Assembly (NCBI GenBank): GCA_963799425.1
Contig: CAWCXA010000001.1
Span: forward strand, 62,001 to 126,000
Length of the DNA stretch: 64,000 nt
Source of the DNA: CAVWSM01 sp963799425
Lineage (GTDB): Bacteria > Actinomycetota > Actinomycetes > Jiangellales > Jiangellaceae
Direction of reading: 5' to 3'
This document shows positions 33,793-41,862 of this stretch, in pieces (the first letter of the stretch is position 1; every line of letters begins with the position of its first letter). The notes under the pieces are model-generated. The model had not been told where the DNA came from, made no database searches, and saw only the letters and a list, made by a program, of their open reading frames with translations. Made by a program: the position numbers and the translations under genes.

Positions 33793-34827
33793 ATGCCGAA
33801 GCCTCGAGCAGGCCTGCGACTAGTCGACGTGGCAGCGTACGCCGGCGTGTCGATCGCTACGGCCTCCCGCGCCCTCTCCGGCGCCAACGGTGTCTCCGAC
33901 ACGGTGGCCGAGCACGTACGCCAGGTCGCGCAGGAGCTCGGCTACATCGCCAACGTTCACGCACGGTCACTCGCGAGCGGGGCCAGTTCCGGCGTGGGAC
34001 TGATCGTGCATGAGATCGGCGACCCCTATTTCGCCGAGATAGCCAGCGGGGTCCTCGAGGTCGCCGCGGAGCACGGCCGGATGGTGCAGATTGGCCACAC
34101 CGGCCGCGATCCGCTCAACGAGGTCGCCCAATTGCGCGCCCTGATCGCCAGCCGGGTCGGCGTGATCATCATCGCCGGTTCGGGCTTCGTCGACACGGAG
34201 GTCCAGGCGCAGCTGAAGGTGCATCTGCAGGCCTTCGAGGCGTCGGCGGGTCGCGTCGCGGTCATCGGGCGGCACCAGCTGCTGGGGGTCGACAGCGTGC
34301 TGCCGGCCAACACGGCCGGGGGTAGGGCGATCGCCGAGCATCTGCTGCAGCTCGGGCACCGGCGCATCGCGGTGGCCTCCGGCTCGCGCCAGCTGACCAC
34401 AGTGGCCGACCGGCTCGCCGGGGTCGAGGCCGCGCTGTCGGCCTACGGAGTCAAGCGCGAAGCCGTGCCCGTGGTCGAGGCGGCGTTCACCCTCGAGGGC
34501 GGGCAGGACGCGGCCAGGCGGATCCTCGACCAGCATCCCGATGTCACCGCGATCATGGCGTTCAACGACGACATGGCGGTCGGCGTGCTGTCCGTCCTGC
34601 GCGAGCGGGGGATCGGGGTGCCGGACCAGATCTCGGTGACTGGCTTCGACGACGTGACGGTCTCCCGCTACCTGTCGCCCAGCCTGACCACCGTGCGGCT
34701 GCCCATGAAGCAGATGGGCCAGCTCGCACTGGAGCTCGCACTCAAGCCAAGGTCGGCCCGGCCGCGGCGCCGTACGACGACGCAGGAGCTGGTGGTACGC
34801 GACTCAACGGCCAAGCCAGCCCGCTGA
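33793..34827 (+). CDS. LacI family transcriptional regulator
   Basis: 344 residues from ATG 33793; a GTG at 33775 in frame would add six residues. The N-terminal helix-turn-helix is RLVDVAAYAGVSIATASRAL and the hinge ends ARSLASGASSGVGLIV. The periplasmic-binding-like sensor domain contains IMAFNDDMAVGVLSVLRERG and TGFDDVTVSRYLSPSLTTVR. It is divergent from the livK operon with two CGYAAGCG-type operators between them or upstream of the dehydrogenase, so it is the likely repressor of both. The inducer is probably a sugar derivative. Confidence 0.93.
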   Translation: MPKPRAGLRLVDVAAYAGVSIATASRALSGANGVSDTVAEHVRQVAQELGYIANVHARSLASGASSGVGLIVHEIGDPYFAEIASGVLEVAAEHGRMVQIGHTGRDPLNEVAQLRALIASRVGVIIIAGSGFVDTEVQAQLKVHLQAFEASAGRVAVIGRHQLLGVDSVLPANTAGGRAIAEHLLQLGHRRIAVASGSRQLTTVADRLAGVEAALSAYGVKREAVPVVEAAFTLEGGQDAARRILDQHPDVTAIMAFNDDMAVGVLSVLRERGIGVPDQISVTGFDDVTVSRYLSPSLTTVRLPMKQMGQLALELALKPRSARPRRRTTTQELVVRDSTAKPAR

Positions 34828-34846
34828 CCATGTGCCTCAGCCCCCG

Positions 34847-34902
34847 CGAACATGTGGTTGGCGACCGATTTGGGCGCGAGATGGTCGCCAAGCGCATGTT
34901 CG
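34847..34902. repeat. Large palindrome between convergent genes
   Basis: Twenty-base arms (34847-34866 and 34883-34902, 18 of 20 paired) around a 16-base loop, in the 88-base gap between the convergent LacI and FAD-oxidoreductase genes. It could act as a bidirectional terminator or be a REP-like element. The core of the right arm is GGTCGCCAAGCGCATGTTCG. Confidence 0.7.
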
Positions 34903-34915
34903 GCGGACGGACTCG

Positions 34916-36247
34916 TCAGGGCTGCGGCTGGATGTTGTGGTTCAGGTGGAACACGTTGTCGGGGTCATAGCTGGCCTTGACAGCGCCAAGCCGACGGATG
35001 TGCTCCGGCCCGTAGGCACGCGCAACGGCCGCCGCACCCTCCTCGCCGAGGGCGTTGACGTAGGCGCCGCTGGCGAACGGCTCCATGGCGCCGCCAAACG
35101 CGCGCCCCGCAGCGACCTCCAGCTCGTCGTGTGCCGGATCGGTCCAGGCAGCCGACGCGACGTATTCGACCAGTGTGTCGCGATGCGCGAATGCGGAGTC
35201 TGAGGCGGCGACATCGGCGACCGCACCGCCGTAGGACTGCAGGCTTGCGTGCAGGCTGCCCTCCGGCTCGCCGATCGCGAGGAACGCTTCGATCGCCGCA
35301 TCGGTAAACGTCTTCAGGTAGTGCCCCTTCCAGTAGCGCCGGTAGCCGGAGCCGCCAAAGCCGTCCTCGCGGGTCTGCAGCTCGACATAGCTGAGCTCGT
35401 CGACCCGCTCCTCGATCGGCTGGCCGATCCCTCTGATCGTGTCCACGAGCGGGCGAGCTGCTGCCGGGTCACCGACCCAGACACATCCGATGGTCGCGAC
35501 CATGCGGCCACCTCCGCCACGGCCGACCCAGGCTGTCAGAACCGCATCGCGCGGCGCGTCCGGGATCAGATCGGCCCATGCGCGCAGCGCGGGCCCGGCA
35601 GCGTCCACGTCATGGTCGAAGTCGGCGGACAGTGCGACGGTGCCGGTCGGGTGAAGCCGAAACTCGAACTCGGTCACGATCCCGAAATTGCCACCGCCGC
35701 CACGGAGTGCCCAGAACAGGTCGGGGTGCTCGTCAGCGGTCGCGCGGACGACGTCGCCGTCAGCGGTCACCACCTCGTACGACTCGATGTTGTCGCACGA
35801 CAGACCGTAGCGGCGAGCCAGCCAGCCCATGCCGCCGCCGAGAGTCAGGCCGCCGACGCCAGTGTGTGACACGTTGCCCGCCGTCGTGGCGAGCCCGAAC
35901 CGCTGCGCCTCACGATCCAGGTCACCGAGCAGCGCGCCGCCCCCGACTCGCGCCCGGCGAGCGCCTGGGTCCACCGTGACAGCGCGCAGGTTGGTCAGAT
36001 CGAGCATGAGTCCGCCATCGGGCACGGCGTGGCCGACGACGCTGTGACCTCCGCAGCGCACGCCGATTTCCAGGCCGTTGTCGCGCGCGAACCGGATGGC
36101 GGTCACGACCTCACCGGGTGTCGCCGGCTGGACTATGACCTTTGGCCGTCGATCCACCATCGCGTTCCACACCGCGCGGGCTCTGTCGTAGCGTTCGTCG
36201 CCGGGCAGCAGTGTCCGATGCTGCAGCGTGTCCGGGACCTGGATCAC
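34916..36247 (-). CDS. FAD-linked oxidoreductase, berberine-bridge type
   Basis: 443 residues. An N-terminal FAD-binding PCMH domain begins VIVQPATPGEVVTAIRFARD and has the covalent-FAD histidine in GVRCGGHSVVGHAV. The TLGGGMGWLARRYGLSCDNI segment follows (its Cys is in the place where bicovalent members attach FAD), and the C-terminal BBE motif is YDPDNVFHLNHNI. Such enzymes oxidise sugars, alcohols or alkaloid-like substrates with oxygen. There is no signal peptide. It is divergent from the small flavin-type gene at 36334, and the pair may be co-regulated. Confidence 0.92.
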   Translation of the reverse strand: MIQVPDTLQHRTLLPGDERYDRARAVWNAMVDRRPKVIVQPATPGEVVTAIRFARDNGLEIGVRCGGHSVVGHAVPDGGLMLDLTNLRAVTVDPGARRARVGGGALLGDLDREAQRFGLATTAGNVSHTGVGGLTLGGGMGWLARRYGLSCDNIESYEVVTADGDVVRATADEHPDLFWALRGGGGNFGIVTEFEFRLHPTGTVALSADFDHDVDAAGPALRAWADLIPDAPRDAVLTAWVGRGGGGRMVATIGCVWVGDPAAARPLVDTIRGIGQPIEERVDELSYVELQTREDGFGGSGYRRYWKGHYLKTFTDAAIEAFLAIGEPEGSLHASLQSYGGAVADVAASDSAFAHRDTLVEYVASAAWTDPAHDELEVAAGRAFGGAMEPFASGAYVNALGEEGAAAVARAYGPEHIRRLGAVKASYDPDNVFHLNHNIQPQP

Positions 36248-36333
36248 TGCACGTCCTCCTCGGCTCGACAGCCATGCTGTTGTTTACAGTGCCACTTGGC
36301 ACAGACAGCTCGGATTCGACGGGAGGCGCGGGA

Positions 36334-36780
36334 ATGGTTCCGTGGGGTGAGTTCGCGACTGCTGCACCAGAGCTGGCGGAGTCCGGCCGGACGCTCCTCT
36401 ATCGGACCGGCTCGGGGGAGGCTCTGTTGGCGACGGTGCACGACGACGCGCCTCCGCGCATCCATCCCATCGCTGTGTCCGTCGTCGGCGACGGTCTCTA
36501 TGCCTTCATCCTCCCGTCGCAGAAGCTGACCGACCTCGAGCAGGACGGCCGGTATGCGCTGCACGCCTACCCTGATGCGAATGTGCCGCACGAGTTCCAG
36601 GTGCGCGGGCGCGTACGCGCGGTCGACGACGACACACGCGCTGCCCTGGCCGCAGACTGGTCGTTCGGCGTCGGCGAAGCGCGCGCGTTCGAGTTCCTGA
36701 TCGAGCACGCTGTCCTCGGCGAGCGGGACAGCCCCGATGACTGGCCGCCGCGCTATCGCTCATGGTCCGCCGAGCGCTGA
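36334..36780 (+). CDS. Pyridoxamine 5'-phosphate oxidase-like (FDOR) protein
   Basis: 148 residues from ATG 36334, which has GGGAGG in front; longer frames overlap the divergent oxidoreductase. The split beta-barrel pattern is visible as LLYRTGSGEALLATVHDDAP, RIHPIAVSVVGDGLYAFI, and a strand pair ending FQVRGRVRAVDDD. The family binds FMN, F420 or haem. The cofactor and substrate are not determinable from this sequence. It ends 20 bases before the convergent large hydrolase. Confidence 0.75.
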   Translation: MVPWGEFATAAPELAESGRTLLYRTGSGEALLATVHDDAPPRIHPIAVSVVGDGLYAFILPSQKLTDLEQDGRYALHAYPDANVPHEFQVRGRVRAVDDDTRAALAADWSFGVGEARAFEFLIEHAVLGERDSPDDWPPRYRSWSAER

Positions 36781-36799
36781 CCGCGGAACATCTCAGGAG

Positions 36800-39124
36800 C
36801 TACCTGGGTGGGTAGGTCGCCGGCAGCGCGATCACGAGCTGCTCGACCGTAGGGCCGTACTCGGGATCGAACCAGTAGTCCGAATGCCCTTCGATTGCGC
36901 CGCCAAGCCGCTCTGGGTCGGCCAAGTAGCGGTCGACACGCGTGCCATCGCCGGCCCGGCTCGCGTCGAGCGCCCAGGAGCCGATGGGATCGGTGTCGCG
37001 GTAGAGGTTGCGCCATCGCCCGTCAAGCCGGTCACGTACGTGCATGAGGACGTCGGCGCCCAGATAGGCCGGGAAGAACCGGGCGTACAGGCGACGCAGC
37101 GGCGACCCCGACGTGACCAGCGCCGAGCGTGCGGCTGTGGCGTCATCGAGCTGGAGCACTGCCGCCGCCGCGAGCACCGACCCCTGCGAGTGCCCCGAGA
37201 GCACCGCCTGCCCATGTGCCGAGAGCTCGCGTGCCCGATCGACAAGGTCGGGCACAGCGCGTTCGCCGTACGACGGCGGCGCCAGGGGGTGCACGGCCCG
37301 TGGCCAGAAGGAGCCGACGTCCCAGAGGATGCCGACGGTGCGGCGCACACTCGGGTTGCGGTAGGTGTTCCAGAACAGGACGAGCAAGGCGATCGCGAGT
37401 ACGCCGATCGCCCACGTGCCGAACCTTGTCAGGGTGGACAGCGGCGGTTGCGTCACGAGCTCCCAGTTGCGTTGGTCGGCCACGTACACGCCGATGCCCA
37501 CCAGCACGAGCAGCCCGGCGAACCCGACGATCCCACCGACCACATGGCCCGTCCCGTCGGTGAGGTTGGCTGTCGCCCGAGCCCTGGCCAGCTCGCGCAC
37601 GTCGTGTTCGTCTGCCGTCTCGCCAGCGCGCTCGGTGCGGATGGTCGCCATCAGCACCGGGATGCGGCGCACCACCCACCAGGCCAGATATCCGACGACG
37701 AGCACGAGCGCGATGATCAGGACACCGGCCGCCGCTCCAGCCCACGCGAACGCGGGCGGCACGACCAGCGGCGCGTCCGTCGTCGCTAGGCGGAGGCGCT
37801 CTTCGAACGGCACTCGTGGGTTGGCGACCACGGCTTCACGGAAGGCAATCTCGGCGCGTGCCGTGACCTGGCTCAGCACCGGGTGACCGAACAGCTCGGC
37901 GACTCGATAAGTGAGACCGGCCGAGAACCCTCCCGCGATGAGGAAGCCGAGGGCGCCTACGACGGGCCCGCCGAGGCCGCGCACGGCTGGCCGGAAGCCG
38001 TCGTTGCCGGCTCGCCACGGTCGCTGCGCCCACACTGCCACCGTCAGCAGGACCAAGAGGGCAACGATCGTGACGAACGTGGCAAGGATCGCTCCGCGTA
38101 GGCCGGGAAGACGGCCGGCGTCCGTCCACGAGTCCCAGCCCCACGCGCTGTAGAGGGCTGCCGCGACCAACAGCCCTATCGTGATGTGCCGCAAGAGATT
38201 GGCCCCGCGTGCAGACAGCAGACCAACCCCGTCGGTGTTCGCCTGCGGACCGGACACCGCATCGATCGACACCAGCAGGATGGCGCTCGCGAGAGCCAGC
38301 AATGTCGCAACGCAGAGCACGAAACCGAGCACGCGGGCAGCGCCGCCTGCGGCCAGCGTGGTAGCCGGCCACGTCACGAGAAACGCGAGGAGTGCCGTGG
38401 CGCCGGCGACGTGCAGGCTGCGCAACTTGGGCATGCCGGGGTTGCCCTTCCAGAAACTGTCGTTCGCGAGCATGACCTCGCCTTCGCGCGCGACGGCAGG
38501 GCTGGGCTGCGGCTGAGTACGTCGAGGAGTCGAACGGCCGAGCAAACCCACCAGCAGGATCACGGCCAGGGGCACCAAGGCGGTGACCACGATGCGCCGG
38601 CCAGGAGAGCCCAGCCAGCCATTGGCAATTAAGCCAACGAGCGAGTTGGCGTCGGAGCACTGCGCGAGCCGCCCACACTGGTAGCCGATGATGTCGACCG
38701 CCGCCTGCACCGCGCTCAGCAGCATCGTCAGCGTCAATCCCAGCCCCACCAGCCGCAGCAGGACCGCGGTCGCCTGTCCCCATCGCCGCTGCCAGGCCGT
38801 CGCGGACGCTGGCACGGCCGGAAGCATCCAGTGCGCCAGGTTGACGAGCATGAATGGCAGGAGCAGCAGCCAGAACGCCCGCGCCGCCGGCCCCGACGTG
38901 AGCCTGCCCCAGGAGTACGCCTCGAGCCGCCAGCGGGCGTCCAGGTCGGCGGACCGGCCGCCGGGATACCACCGGCGCCAGAACCCGGCGCGCTTGTCGC
39001 CCGCCACCTGCTTGAGCAGCGGATGGCCGAGCGTGTTCTCCGGTGGCGATCCGCTGACCCCGTGGACCCGGATCTCTGTCGCGCCGTCGACGCCGCGGTC
39101 GATGCTTTCGTCCGTCCTGCTCAC
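36800..39124 (-). CDS. Polytopic membrane protein with GxSxG hydrolase domain
   Basis: 774 residues from GTG 39124, chosen for the GGGAGGTC site 9 bases upstream; longer frames run antisense through hemL. The N-terminus EIRVHGVSGSPPENTLGHP is followed by about eleven hydrophobic segments across residues ~75-575, with soluble loops. The C-terminal ~190 residues hold a lipase-like elbow SGHSQGSVLAAAAVLQL (GHSQG nucleophile serine). The beginning RVHGVSG-PP-E also looks like the first strand of an alpha/beta hydrolase, so the fold may be interrupted by the membrane block. Function unknown; an esterase or lipase acting at the membrane is a reasonable guess. Confidence 0.75.
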   Translation of the reverse strand: MSRTDESIDRGVDGATEIRVHGVSGSPPENTLGHPLLKQVAGDKRAGFWRRWYPGGRSADLDARWRLEAYSWGRLTSGPAARAFWLLLLPFMLVNLAHWMLPAVPASATAWQRRWGQATAVLLRLVGLGLTLTMLLSAVQAAVDIIGYQCGRLAQCSDANSLVGLIANGWLGSPGRRIVVTALVPLAVILLVGLLGRSTPRRTQPQPSPAVAREGEVMLANDSFWKGNPGMPKLRSLHVAGATALLAFLVTWPATTLAAGGAARVLGFVLCVATLLALASAILLVSIDAVSGPQANTDGVGLLSARGANLLRHITIGLLVAAALYSAWGWDSWTDAGRLPGLRGAILATFVTIVALLVLLTVAVWAQRPWRAGNDGFRPAVRGLGGPVVGALGFLIAGGFSAGLTYRVAELFGHPVLSQVTARAEIAFREAVVANPRVPFEERLRLATTDAPLVVPPAFAWAGAAAGVLIIALVLVVGYLAWWVVRRIPVLMATIRTERAGETADEHDVRELARARATANLTDGTGHVVGGIVGFAGLLVLVGIGVYVADQRNWELVTQPPLSTLTRFGTWAIGVLAIALLVLFWNTYRNPSVRRTVGILWDVGSFWPRAVHPLAPPSYGERAVPDLVDRARELSAHGQAVLSGHSQGSVLAAAAVLQLDDATAARSALVTSGSPLRRLYARFFPAYLGADVLMHVRDRLDGRWRNLYRDTDPIGSWALDASRAGDGTRVDRYLADPERLGGAIEGHSDYWFDPEYGPTVEQLVIALPATYPPR

Positions 39125-39168
39125 GTGAGACCTCCCGCGGTGGATGATCCACGAGGAAAGGTCTCTAG

Positions 39169-39240
39169 CCAAGATCAACAGGACTGTCCCGAGCGACACA
39201 CCTGCTGCCGTGTCGCGCGGGGGAGGGCTGTTGATCTTGG
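39169..39240. repeat. Nested palindrome upstream of hemL
   Basis: Perfect 12-bp outer arms (CCAAGATCAACA at 39169-39180 and TGTTGATCTTGG at 39229-39240) enclose an inner 7-bp hairpin (GCGACAC at 39193-39199, GTGTCGC at 39210-39216). It ends 37 bases before the hemL ATG. The arms share TTGATC(A/T)TGG with the nested palindrome before hemB. Confidence 0.75.
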
Positions 39241-39277
39241 AGCCCGCCGGACGGCATGCCCGGCGCAGCCTGCGAGA

Positions 39278-40615
39278 ATGCCGCCCGTGACCTACCCGTA
39301 CGACGCCCCGGCCTCGCAAGCGCTGTTCGAGCGCGCCGTCGCGGTCACCCCGGGCGGCGTCAACTCGCCGGTGCGCGCCTTCCGCGCGGTCGGCGGGACC
39401 CCGCGCTTCATGGCGAGCGCCCGCGGGCCCTACCTCGTCGACACCGATGGCCGGGACTACGTCGACCTGGTCGGCTCCTGGGGGCCGATGCTGCTCGGCC
39501 ACGCGCACCCGCAGGTCATCGAGGCGGTGCAGCAGGCCGTGTCGCGCGGCACGTCGTACGGCACCCCCACCCAGCCCGAGGTGGAGCTCGCCGAGGAGAT
39601 CGTCGCGCGGGTCGGCCCGGTCGAGGAGGTTCGGCTCGTCTCCAGCGGCACCGAGGCGACGATGAGCGCGATCCGGCTGGCCCGCGGATTCACCGGGCGG
39701 ACCAAGGTCGTCAAGTTCGCCGGCTGCTACCACGGCCACGTGGACGCGCTGCTCGCCCACGCCGGCTCCGGCGTCGCGACGCTCGCCCTGCCAGACACGC
39801 CTGGGGTCACCGGCGCGAGCGCGGGCGAGACGATCGTGCTGCCCTACAACGACAAGGCCGCGGTAACAGCGGCCTTCGCAGAGCACGGCGAACAGATCGC
39901 CTGCATCATCACCGAGGCCGCCGCCGGCAACATGGGTGTCGTCGCACCCCTCGATGGGTTCAACCAGCACCTGGCCGACACCGCGCACGCGCACGGGGCG
40001 CTGCTCATCCTCGATGAGGTCATGACCGGTTTCCGGGTGAGCAGGGCCGGCTGGTACGGCCTCGAGGGCGTGGCGCCTGACCTGTTCACCTTCGGCAAGG
40101 TGATGGGTGGCGGGTTCCCGGCGGCCGCGTTCGGTGGCCGCGCCGACGTCATGCAGCACCTCGCTCCCGCCGGCCCGGTCTACCAGGCGGGCACGCTGTC
40201 CGGAAACCCGGTCGCAACCACAGCCGGCCTGACCACACTGCGCCTGGCGACCGACGAGGTCTACGCGACTGTCGATCGCGTGTCCGCTGAGGTCCAGCAA
40301 CTCGCTGGCGAGGCACTCGCGAAGGAGAGCGTCCCGCACGTGGTGTCCACTGCGGGGAACATGTTCAGCGTCTTCTTCGTCGATCCGATGGACACACCCG
40401 TCGTGACCGACTTCGCGGCGGCGAAGCGTACGCACGCGGGGCGCTTTCGCGCGTTCTTCCACTCCATGCTGGCTGAGGGCGTCTACCTGCCGCCGAGTGC
40501 CTACGAGGCATGGTTCGTGTCCTCGGCGCACGACGACGCGGCCATGCAACGCATCGCGGCCGCACTTCCCGTCGCCGCACGCGCCGCAGCCGCCGTACCA
40601 GAGGAGAACGAGTGA
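39278..40615 (+). CDS. hemL: Glutamate-1-semialdehyde 2,1-aminomutase
   Basis: Converts glutamate-1-semialdehyde, made by HemA, into 5-aminolevulinate with PLP/PMP. 445 residues from ATG 39278; GTG 39287 is an alternative. Family features: VTPGGVNSPVRAFRAVGGTP, the HAHPQVIEAV region, FAGCYHGHVDALL, DEVMTGFRVS and the PLP lysine in FTFGKVMGGGFPAAAFGG. It begins a second gene block in which each gene overlaps or closely follows the next (phosphatase, tlpA, ccdA, resB, ccsB), the order also found in mycobacteria. Confidence 0.97.
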   Translation: MPPVTYPYDAPASQALFERAVAVTPGGVNSPVRAFRAVGGTPRFMASARGPYLVDTDGRDYVDLVGSWGPMLLGHAHPQVIEAVQQAVSRGTSYGTPTQPEVELAEEIVARVGPVEEVRLVSSGTEATMSAIRLARGFTGRTKVVKFAGCYHGHVDALLAHAGSGVATLALPDTPGVTGASAGETIVLPYNDKAAVTAAFAEHGEQIACIITEAAAGNMGVVAPLDGFNQHLADTAHAHGALLILDEVMTGFRVSRAGWYGLEGVAPDLFTFGKVMGGGFPAAAFGGRADVMQHLAPAGPVYQAGTLSGNPVATTAGLTTLRLATDEVYATVDRVSAEVQQLAGEALAKESVPHVVSTAGNMFSVFFVDPMDTPVVTDFAAAKRTHAGRFRAFFHSMLAEGVYLPPSAYEAWFVSSAHDDAAMQRIAAALPVAARAAAAVPEENE

Positions 40616-41260
40616 GCACGACGCGTGTGCACCTGCTGCGCCACGGCGAGGTCCACAACCCCAGCGGTGTGCTCTACGGTCGGCTGCCCGGCTACCGGCT
40701 CTCCGAGCGCGGCCTGGCGATGGCGGAGCGGATAGCCGACACCGTCAAGGACCGCGACATCACCCATCTCGTGTCGTCGCCGCTCGAGCGGGCGCAGGAG
40801 ACCGCCGCGCCCGATCGCGACCGCCTTTGGACTCGTCCCGGTGCTGGACGAACGCGTCATCGAGGCGGCCAACGTGTTCGAAGGCCAGCGCTTCGGTGTG
40901 GGCGACGGCGCGCTGCGCAACCCCGCCGCGTGGCGGCACCTGCGCAACCCCTTCAAACCGTCGTGGGGCGAGCCCTACGCGGCGATCGTGGAGCGCATGC
41001 GAGCAGCGTTGTCCGATGCGCGCGCCAAGGCCGACGGCCACGAGGCACTCGTCGTTTCGCACCAGCTGCCCATCTGGATCGTGCGCAGCGCGGTGGAGGG
41101 GCGCCGGCTCTGGCACGACCCGCGGATGCGGCAGTGCTCGCTCGCCAGCATCACCACGTTCACGTACGACGACGAGCAGATCGTCGCCGTCTCCTACAGC
41201 GAGCCGGCAGCAGACCTGTTGCCCGTCAAGCAGTCGCGCAAGTTCGCGGCGGGGGCCTGA
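40612..41260 (+). pseudogene. Histidine phosphatase family protein, frameshifted
   Basis: GTG start overlapping hemL. The first 65 codons encode RVHLLRHGEVHNPSGVLYGR and HLVSSPLERAQETAAP, the RHG nucleophile and following arginine of the family. The frame then fails; from 40811 a frame one base later continues seamlessly (PIATAFGLVPVLDERVIEAA to VVSHQLPIWIVR, with the second histidine, ending at 41260). Removing one C from the CCC at 40810-40812 restores a protein of about 215 residues. Both halves keep their key residues, so this is either a very recent mutation or a sequencing error. The intact family member is a phosphoglycerate-mutase-like phosphatase of unknown substrate. Confidence 0.85.
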
Positions 41261-41268
41261 GCCACCCT

Positions 41269-41862
41269 ATGTACGTTCGACGCCATCGCCGCATCGCCGC
41301 ACTCCTGGCGGTCACTGGCGCACTCATGCTCACGGCCTGCGCGTCCGGCGAGGTGCAGCGCAAAGACACCGGCGACCAGGCGGGCTACGTCTCGGGAACC
41401 GGCGCCGTCACGACGATCGCGCCCGGCGATCGCGAGGCGGCGCCGGAGTTCGAGGGCCCGACGCTCGACGGCGGTGACTTCAGCCTCGCGGATGCCGTCG
41501 GTGACGTCGTCGTACTCAACGTGTGGGGCTCGTGGTGCCCGCCGTGCAGGCAGGAGGCGCCGGGGCTGCAGGCCGTGGCGGCCGAGCTGGCCGACCAGGG
41601 CGTGCAGTTCGTCGGCGTCAACACGCGCGACACAGAGACCGGCGCCGACGCATTCGTCGAGGAGTTCGGCATCACCTTCCCCAGCGTTGTCGACAACGAC
41701 GGCGTGCGGCTGCTGGCTTTCCGGGAGACCCTGCCACCGTCGTCGATCCCGAGCACGCTCGTCGTCGACCGCCAGGGCCGGCTCGCCGCGCGGGTCATCG
41801 GGCCGATCGGCGAGACGTCGCTGCGCGACCTCGTCGCCGAGGTGGCAGCCGAGCCAGCATGA
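41269..41862 (+). CDS. TlpA/ResA-like thiol-disulfide oxidoreductase lipoprotein
   Basis: 197 residues. A signal peptide with lipobox (LMLTACAS, Cys about residue 22) exports it. The thioredoxin-like domain (about 55-195) has EFEGPTLDGGDFSLADAVGD, the redox motif WGSWCPPCRQEAPG and the cis-Pro loop SSIPSTLVVD. It would keep apocytochrome c CXXCH thiols reduced on the outer side of the membrane, receiving electrons from CcdA, whose gene overlaps it by ATGA. Confidence 0.93.
   Translation: MYVRRHRRIAALLAVTGALMLTACASGEVQRKDTGDQAGYVSGTGAVTTIAPGDREAAPEFEGPTLDGGDFSLADAVGDVVVLNVWGSWCPPCRQEAPGLQAVAAELADQGVQFVGVNTRDTETGADAFVEEFGITFPSVVDNDGVRLLAFRETLPPSSIPSTLVVDRQGRLAARVIGPIGETSLRDLVAEVAAEPA

Noticed and set aside
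34847..34902. Attachment site of a mobile element
   Set aside because: The palindrome lies between convergent genes and no integrase, transposase or direct repeat is present.
36289..36302. GTGCCACTTGGCAC palindrome between the FAD oxidoreductase and the FDOR gene
   Set aside because: Arms are only 6 bp and no second copy is seen; too weak to report as an operator.
36800..40549. A 1249-codon minus-strand frame extending the membrane hydrolase into the hemL region
   Set aside because: Its first 475 codons are antisense to hemL, which is certain, and a GTG with a good ribosome site at 39124 explains the hydrolase.
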